From Plectosphaerella cucumerina (Eukaryota; Ascomycota; Sordariomycetes; Glomerellales; Plectosphaerellaceae), in contig JAGPXD010000002.1 of assembly GCA_020746995.1 (NCBI GenBank), positions 2,418,001-2,482,000 on the forward strand: a stretch of DNA of 64,000 nt, in the 5' to 3' direction. The position numbers and the translations under genes were made by a program. Positions 57,559 through 64,000 of the stretch are shown here, in pieces; position 1 is the first letter of the stretch; each line of letters opens with the position of its first letter. The notes below the pieces were generated by a model, which had not been told where the DNA came from, did not search any database, and saw only the letters and a list, made by a program, of their open reading frames with translations.

Positions 57559-58975
57559 TCAGCGATGTTCAGACGGTGGTGCCACGGCGACGACAGACGC
57601 AAAGTAGTAGGCATGATTCGTGCGCTTCTTCAGCTCGCTACGCACAGCGGCGATGTAGGTCTGAGTTCTGACAAGGTTCCATCCGTGAACGTTGGTAAGG
57701 ATGTAGAGCATGAAGCCCTCAAGGCCCTGCTCTGTGGCTGCGAGATTGTAGCGGCCAACCTCCTTCAGCTTGGGGTTGGCGGGCCAGCCGCCCATGGGTA
57801 GTTTGAGACGTCGCTCGTCGACGTTTTCGAAGCCTGCGTCGCGCATCCAGCCCATGTTGGCCTGGTCGATGATGATATTGAAAGTGCGGCCAATCTTTTC
57901 GCCGGCGCTGATGAAAATGCTGCCGTACTCATGCCAAGCGGAAGCGGGAGAGATGGACTCGTCGTCGCAGTAGACGTGAGGGTCGTAGTCCATGTGCTCG
58001 AACCACCCACCGGGTTTGAGGCAGCGCAGGACCTCGCCATAGAGAAAGGGCCAGTCTTTAATAGAGCCCATCATCAGACGCATGTGGATGAAGTCGAAGT
58101 GGTTGTCGGGAAAGGACCAGGGGAGCTGGGCGTCGTCGAGCTCGAAGCGGCAATTCGGGGGCACCCAGACCGGCTGGATGGGCGAAAGGTCGGTGCCGAT
58201 GACCTCGGCGCTGGGGAACTGATCCGCAAAGTCGATGGCCCAGATGCCGGTCCCTGTGCCGACGTCGAGGACTCTCTGGGGGTTTCTTGGTATTGGAGCG
58301 CGGAAGAGCTGGTTGTCCATGACCATTAGCAGCATCTGATGGCTGAATGGTGTGAATGGGTACGTAGGTTAGGGAGTGATAAGGGACGCATGCGAGGCCG
58401 CGGCGCGGCAGGGGAGATCTCACTTGATGTCGAGATGATCGTTTTGCGCTTCATCGTTGGGGCCCCTGGTGGAGTCAGAAAGGGTACGGTGTTGTAAGAT
58501 AGGCTTCAAGCAAACGTGCCAGTATTCAGTTTCAGTTCGAAAATTGTGAAATGTCCGGCCGTGAATCTTGCGATATGCGAGGATGCTATTTGTGATGGAG
58601 TGGGTAGACCTCACACTATGAGCCGTGACGTCGGTGATTAGCCGGGCCACAAACTGACTCGGGAAGCCGGTATGTTTACCCACTCTTCCGCTTCCTCTTC
58701 GGTCATGAAGCCATCATCATGGTCGGCGTCCTGGCAGATTAGTTGGGGCTCAGGGTTGTGAGGGGTGGTAGCACGACTCGTACGATCTGAATGTTGCCCC
58801 CCGCGGGCGACCCCGCGGGTGGCACCGGGAGCGACCAGGTACTGGTGGGGGGCGAGGAGGCCGTTGGCGACTTGCTGGACGATCTGGTGGTAGGAGATGG
58901 CGATCGCGAGTGCGAGTACGACGGCGACGGCGGACCGGCTGCGCCATGTGCCGACGAGGTGCGAGAGGAGGCCAT
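57559..58975 (-). CDS. LaeA-like SAM-dependent methyltransferase
   Basis: Complement of 57559-58342, 58424-58465, 58520-58615, 58684-58730 and 58784-58975; 386 residues. The N-terminus is Ser/Pro-rich and disordered, then acidic (DADHDDGFMTEEEAED). The family block runs from SITNSILAYRKIHGRTFHNF through YWGPNDEAQNDHLDINHQMLL. The methyltransferase core follows, with SAM motif I VLDVGTGTGIWAID at about 150-163, GTDLSPIQPVWVPPN, and RCLKPGGWFEHMD. LaeA-like proteins are nuclear or cytosolic methyltransferases; LaeA itself is a global regulator of secondary metabolism, whereas most paralogues have unknown substrates. Intron 3 (58466-58519) needs a GC donor to give WGPNDE; with no splicing the frame stays open with 18 extra residues. 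The start ATG at 58975 is the best fit but not proven. Confidence 0.83.
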
Positions 58976-60376
58976 ACTGGCGGAATGCTGGATGCGCCAA
59001 AGGGATCCGAGGAAGAGGTTTGACCGCCCGCAGTCGAGATGATGACTGCGGGAATCGTGGAGGCGGCCACCAACCACGCAGTATGGCGGGGAAAATCAGC
59101 AGTCTCGAACCAGGGTCTGTCAACTGAACTTCTCGAAGCGACCCCCCCTGTAGGCAATGATGCGGGCGGCCCGCCATCTTCCACTTTACCGACCATCCTT
59201 TTCCGCACGCTGCGACTGGTGGGCTCGGCCCGGACACACCAACGGACAAGAGGTTGGATGCAGTGTAGGCACCAACGAGGACCATCCCAGCGGAACACCG
59301 CGCCACCTGGAGGGGAGCTTGTTGTTCAGTTCCCATGTCAAGGCACGTCTCGGGCAATGATGGACCCCCTAGCACCTAGTCCAACCGGGCCCTCGGGGCA
59401 CCCGAGTCCAAGACACCGGGCCTCCAGGTTCTGCTCCAGTGACCACGTGGCGGGGATCATGCTGTGCCACCACCACTGCAGCCATCTTGGCGGGCGCTCC
59501 CACTGCCATCTGATGTCGGTTTTTGCAAGGGTAACGGCGGTGGCGGCAGAGCGTTTAAAGCGCGGTTGGGTCGGACTAGTCTTTGAACTGCCTCGTCAAG
59601 AAGTCCGCAGCCTTTGTCGAGACTGTCCTCGCTTCCTGGGTTCTTCTTTCGACGTGAAAGCTCATGCGGGGCAGCTGGGGTCGTGGACACACCTAGACCG
59701 GCCTGGTATCCGCTGCTTCCTCTCGTTCTCCGTCAAATCATGGCACTTGAAAGTCGTCCTGCCGCCAGGGGAGGGAAAAGACTGGGCTTGAAGCCCAACC
59801 GCGCCCCTCCTCCGACTCGGACTCCTCCCCGAGTGCCCAGCATACCTGCCCCAGGTAATACCACGGAACCAAGCTTGTACCCAGTTCGTCAAGAGTTGAG
59901 TTGTGGAACTGCAGAGATGTGAGGTATTTTCAAATTGGCCGCCGGGAACTCGACCTCCGCACTTGCAGGAGGAGAGGCACACCGCCGGTCGATGCAGCCG
60001 ATACCGTCACCGCCTTGTCGAGCTCGTCTGACGCCGAGCCCCTGGCAAACTCCGCATAGTCTCCATCACCATGTGAAGGCGCCCAGTCTCCCATCTCTGG
60101 TCTGGTTCAGTCCCGAGTCTGCGTCTGGCTCTGCTGCGGCCAGCCTGCCCGCCCGCAAGAGCTCCTCCTCACGTCCCAGTCGCCCAACCTGTGCGAGCTG
60201 CAGCCAAATCGCGTGAATTGCTCCATCTCTTGGGTATGGTTCCCTCCGTAATATACATGTTGATACAGCATTCCACAGCCGCCGGGTCTTTCCCTCCCGG
60301 TCGTCGCTCGGGGCGTGTTCTCGAGTCAATATTCCATGTGTTGTTCGTCGATCCATGTCGACCGCTGCCGAGCACC
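58976..60376. other. Intergenic region upstream of the methyltransferase gene
   Basis: About 1.4 kb with no supported gene. Open frames on both strands (59039-59791, 59614-59922, 60066-60521) carry no domains. It includes the probable promoter of the LaeA-like gene and the 3' end of the ribosomal protein gene. Confidence 0.5.
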
Positions 60377-60772
60377 TCAATCCGTTCCGTTCATGTACTT
60401 CCAGTTCTCCAGGTACACGGCCGGGTCCTTGGGGCCGGCCTTGCTCTCGTACTTGCCGCGCATCGGCCGGATGGTCTCGGTGACAAAGGGCGTGAGCTAG
60501 ACACGGGTCAGCCTCGTCCACCAGATACTTTTTTCGACTGCATCTTCAATCTATGCAGTTTGAGATTGACCTACCTTGAATGACGGGTCTTTGGCGGCAT
60601 CTGGCACGACGAATGTCCGCACCCTCGACCAGTCGATCAGGTAACCACCAAACTTGGTGTGCCGACCCATGGCGCCGACCCTGTTTCCCTTGTAGAAGCC
60701 CTTGTTGACATCCTTGGTCGTCAGTCGCAGATGCCTGTAGCGCAGGATCTGGAGAGCCTTGGTGGGCTGCAT
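60377..60772 (-). CDS. MRPL27: Mitochondrial large ribosomal subunit protein mL41 (MRPL27)
   Basis: Complement of 60377-60496 and 60575-60772, 105 residues. The protein is a structural part of the mitochondrial 54S subunit. The N-terminus MQPTKALQILRYRHLRLTTKD is basic and could act as an import signal. The family core follows: VNKGFYKGNRVGAMGRHTKFGGYLIDW, then VRTFVVPD. Splicing joins SFK to LTPFVTETIRPMRGKYESK and the C-terminus ends in YLENWKYMNGTD. The 78 nt intron has GTAGGT and TCTAG ends. The frame is open upstream of the chosen ATG, but this start gives the usual length for fungal mL41. Confidence 0.9.
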
Positions 60773-61287
60773 CTTGTGTGGTGGATGGGGCGAGAAGGGC
60801 GTTCGGAGGGCTGGCTGGTGTTTACTGGCCCGAGGACCTGGTTTCGGATCGGTTCTCGTGGTCGGCTCGGGAATCAATTCGTTCAATCTCGTCGTGCAGG
60901 CTCGCTGGCTACGTCGTCGTCAATCGCGTGGTGTTTGGTCTGCTCGTGCACGGCATTCGACATGACGGGAAATTTTGGGATGCGCCGGAACAGAGTAGCT
61001 CCACTTCCGCGGCGCACAGACCACCCCAAGGCCGACATCACCGCGTCGCCGTTGCATGACCCTAGTGTTCAACCCTCAACCTTCACCACCCAACGCACGT
61101 CTCATGTCGGAGTGTCATTTGTCACGCTGATACATTGGGTTTCACAATCGGCTATTTCTGCCTCTCCATTATATGGCCTTCTCGTCATGGTATCGTATTC
61201 TATCCTTGCCGGATGGTGCCAGATTCCCAAACGCCTCCCTTACCAGCCGATCAACCTAGACCCGGGGTATCATGTTTTCTGTCTGTC
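60773..61287. other. Intergenic region between two - strand genes
   Basis: About 515 bp containing the promoter of the ribosomal protein gene and the 3' end of the cation transporter gene. Nothing distinctive is visible. Confidence 0.5.
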
Positions 61288-63146
61288 CTACGAGCTCGGG
61301 GCGGGAACCTGCGCCTGCGGCTCACTTGTCTCCTTTTTCGTTCTGAGCAGGATATCCTTGATCGACCTCTTTTCCTGCGGCTTCTTCTTCTCCTTCTTCT
61401 CGAAGAGCGGCTTGTGTTCCTCGTTGATGTCGTGCTCGTCCTCGTAGTCGACGTGGACAAAAGCGCGCTCGACGTCTCCAAGTCCTGACGAGTGTCAGCT
61501 GGTCGGCACATCAAATCTGAGGATCGGAATCGTGGACTCACCTTCAAACTTTCTCTGCAATCCCTGCGCGACATCGTGCGAGATCTTGAGCGGCGTGTCC
61601 TCGTTCATGACAATGTCGACCTCGACATAGTATCGCTGACCTGCATGGTATGCTCGGCACTAATCAGGGTCAGAGACTGCTTCATTCGAGGGATACTTCG
61701 TGCTTACCGTGTCGACCTTGACGATGCGGTTGTCGTGGTTCATCGACATGTACACCAGCTTGGACACAAAGTCCCGCGGCGCTGCCTTGCCGACCAGCAA
61801 CCACACCTGCTCAAAGGCGTTGGTGACCCACGAGAACAGAATGAGCAAAGCGATCAGGATGGCACCGATCGGATCCAGATACCAGACGAATCTCTGACCA
61901 ACGACGGCCATGATGAGACCAAAGGTGTTGACGGCAATGTCGTTGCGGTGGTCGATGTAGAAGACGTGCACCGAGGGGTACTTCCTGTACATTAGGCAGT
62001 AGAGCATCAAAGATCCCTTGGTGCCGATGGCGACAGAGATGAGGATGATGGGAACGACGTGCAACGGCTCGTGCGCCTTCTCACCCTCGGCCAGACGACG
62101 CCCAGACTCGATCTATGTTCCTGTCAGTGCCGAGTCGACAACACATTCTCTCGTTGGAAGCAAACGTACCAGGAGCTGTACCGCCACTGTGGTCATGAGG
62201 CAGCAGAACAAGATGATGCCGATCGTCTCGATACGGGTGCGGCCCTGGACTTGCTCAGCATATTCCCCTAGGAGGATGAGTTCACGCAGAAACTTACGAC
62301 AGGGTACTTGTAGACACTCGGCCGAGCCGCCATCCTCGATGTCGTGAGCATGACGAGGGAAGACACAAAGTCCATCTACATGCACACGGTCAGACACGAT
62401 CACCTAGACTTGGGGCAGCAAACCTACAAAGGCATCCGTGGCGGTCGCGAACAACGCCAGCGACCCAGTCGAAATGGCAGCATACATCTGGATGATGAAC
62501 AAGGCCAAGTTTAGCACGAAGGAGGCCCAGATGGCGAACTTGATGCGGGGCTGGTTCTTCTCAAGCTCCTCGACCTTGAGGCGCTCCTCGTCGTCGGCGC
62601 CGAGGAACTGGTCGATGAGCTGGTTCTGGCGGGTGTAGAACTTTGTCATCTTCCGCTTGTTGCCCTTTGGGTACTCGATCTTCATCTGGGTCTTGGACAC
62701 ATCATGGCGGCGGTGGCGACCAAAGTCCATAGGGTCCGCCCTATTCATCGTCTCCGCCGACGACGACTGGACGGTCGAGGCGTCTGTGTCGGATACATTC
62801 TTGACCGACTCTGTGGCCGTGTGGACGACGATCTTTTCGGTGCTGTGCGGAGGCGCAGGTGTGATGGCGTCGACAGGTGCTGCTGGTGCTGGTGCCGGTG
62901 CTGGCGCTGCTGCGGACGGTCAGACATGGTCCCCTCTGGTGAAGTGCCGGAGGTCTTGGCACACGGGGGTAGCGGTGGTAGAAGCGTGTGAAGATGGGCA
63001 GATCATCATGCGGGGATGGGAGGGCTGGAGGTTGGGTGGTGGTGGATGAGGAGCGGCCAGCGTCTGGGAAGGCCGAGGCGAGACAGGTGCCAAGACGTAC
63101 CTTGAGGCTGGGGGTCGTTTGGATGAGACTCGGGTGCGGAGGACAT
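61288..63146 (-). CDS. Cation diffusion facilitator, manganese type
   Basis: Complement of 61288-61484, 61542-61659, 61708-62112, 62170-62244, 62298-62375, 62428-62909 and 63101-63146; 466 residues. CDF proteins export or sequester divalent cations by proton antiport. The N-terminal 120 residues are cytosolic, Ala/Pro-rich then charged (KGNKRKMTKFYTRQNQLID). Six membrane segments follow. The transport-site motif in TM2 is D174-A-F-M-D178, formed across intron 2, and in TM5 D281-H-R-N-D285. DxxxD in both helices marks the Mn group, whereas Zn-transporting members have H in one position. The C-terminal CDF domain has CRAYHAGQRYYVEVDIVMNEDTPL and LGDVERAFVHVDYEDEH. Intron 1 (191 nt) ends in a GCAGCAG double acceptor. 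The membrane it resides in cannot be told; yeast and plant relatives act in Golgi or vacuole. Confidence 0.9.
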
Positions 63147-64000
63147 GGTGGGCGACAAAAAGACGGAAGGTCGAGGCTCGCTGGGACAAGCGGTGCCGAG
63201 AGACGGGGGGGCTGTGTTGCTCGAGGGAACTGGATAGAGGAAGGTGATACCGTGTGGTTGCCGGACGGCGGGCGGGCTCTCTATGAAGACGGCTGATATA
63301 TCAAGTCTGCCCTCCCCCCGCCGCCGACCCAGTCTCTGGGCGGGGGGCGACAATTCGGATATCGGCACTGTATTCCCAGCCTTGTGAGTTCCAGAGACGA
63401 CTCCTGTGAGTCAATGCCCGCTGCCTTTAGGCAGTCCAGAAGCATGAAAGCTCGAGAAGCAAGGGCCTAGACATGGGCCACGGCCACGGGGAGCACCTCC
63501 TGGCAGCAGACGGGTGTTTGAGCGTGGCCCCCCTCCCCCCTTCTCTACCTTCTCCCCGTCCCTCCCTTTCCCCGGCAGGGAGAATAAGGTGTGCTGCAGG
63601 TGCGGCAGCTACTGACCTAGCAGTCTAGACTCTAAATGCAAAGCAGAGAACCCCAACCCGTCGGGCATCTCGAGATCTGGTTGAGGGCCATGGGCCTGAT
63701 GTTTGGAGCATGCCCTCCCCCCCTTTCGTTGCTACCCCTGGCAGCCAGTGTCTCGACTTACAGGATTAACCGGCCGTGGCAGGTCAAGGCGAGAGCGCTA
63801 GAGCTCAAAGGGGCCAAGCTCCAGGGACCAGGAAACCCGTTCCGAGCCTCCCGCTCCTATTTTTGGGAGGGGCGCTGGGGTCTTGCCGCAACCCATAGGA
63901 AAAATGTCCGGTCAGTGGTCGACCAGTTAAACCCTGTCTGTTTCCAGCCAGACCAGACCGACACCGACGAGTCGAGTCGTCGTTGACAAGAGAGAGAGGC
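63147..64000. other. Upstream flank of the cation transporter gene
   Basis: About 850 bp to the window edge. It includes the probable promoter of the CDF gene. Short frames such as 63636-63986 are not supported by any domain. No RNA gene or repeat was seen. Confidence 0.5.

Noticed and set aside
1..64000. CRISPR arrays, prophage, bacterial operons or insertion sequences
   Set aside because: The sequence is eukaryotic with spliceosomal introns. No regularly spaced repeats, terminal inverted repeats with a transposase, or bacterial gene order were found.

Overview
The window is a gene-dense stretch of a filamentous ascomycete nuclear genome. GC content is high, genes carry 0 to 9 short introns (mostly 48-75 nt, GT-AG, with CTGAC/CTAAC branch points), and coding is on both strands without operons. 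A fungal NAD(P)H nitrite reductase with a Rieske tail, creC, creD, a Clr5-domain ankyrin protein, a bZIP-DUF3425 factor, a LaeA-like methyltransferase and a rhodopsin-domain membrane protein together point to Pezizomycotina, most likely a Sordariomycete. The species is not determined. Nothing in the window is prokaryotic or viral.

Layout. 0.3-15.5 kb holds housekeeping genes: Mediator subunit Med13 (+), methylthioadenosine phosphorylase (-), a small three-segment membrane protein (+), an ataxin-10/Ctr86 homologue (+) and the mitochondrial Miro GTPase Gem1 (-). 17.1-28.3 kb carries two carbon-catabolite-repression genes in the same orientation, creC (WD40 partner of the CreB deubiquitinase) and creD (arrestin adaptor for a HECT ubiquitin ligase). 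They are separated by a 6.4 kb gene-free stretch, the largest in the window. 29.9-38.9 kb has a Slm1-type PH protein (+), a Clr5/ankyrin protein (+), a bZIP-DUF3425 factor (-), a degenerate tRNA-like locus and an unidentified membrane-anchored protein (-). 39.4-49.5 kb has nitrite reductase (-) with a promoter rich in GATAAG motifs, a GFA/CENP-V zinc protein (+), the sterol 3-keto reductase Erg27 (+) and an FLVCR-type MFS transporter (-). 52.1-63.2 kb has a secreted GMC oxidoreductase (-), a rhodopsin-domain membrane protein (+), a LaeA-like methyltransferase (-), mitochondrial ribosomal protein mL41/MRPL27 (-) and a manganese-type cation diffusion facilitator (-).

Most neighbours share no pathway, as is usual in fungi. 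The main functional link is creC-creD, the two opposing arms (deubiquitination and ubiquitination) of one regulatory network. Nitrite reductase stands without a nitrate reductase gene inside the window.

Exon structures were built by hand from splice signals and reading-frame continuity. Coordinates given as CDS spans include introns, and exon joins are in the evidence text. Three gene models contain a real ambiguity: creC intron 7, Clr5-ankyrin intron 2 and LaeA-like intron 3. I found no clearly new multi-gene system. The most checkable oddities are the GATAAG-rich nitrite reductase promoter, the creC-creD linkage, a probable GC-AG intron, two tandem NAGNAG acceptors and the 6.4 kb gene-free region.
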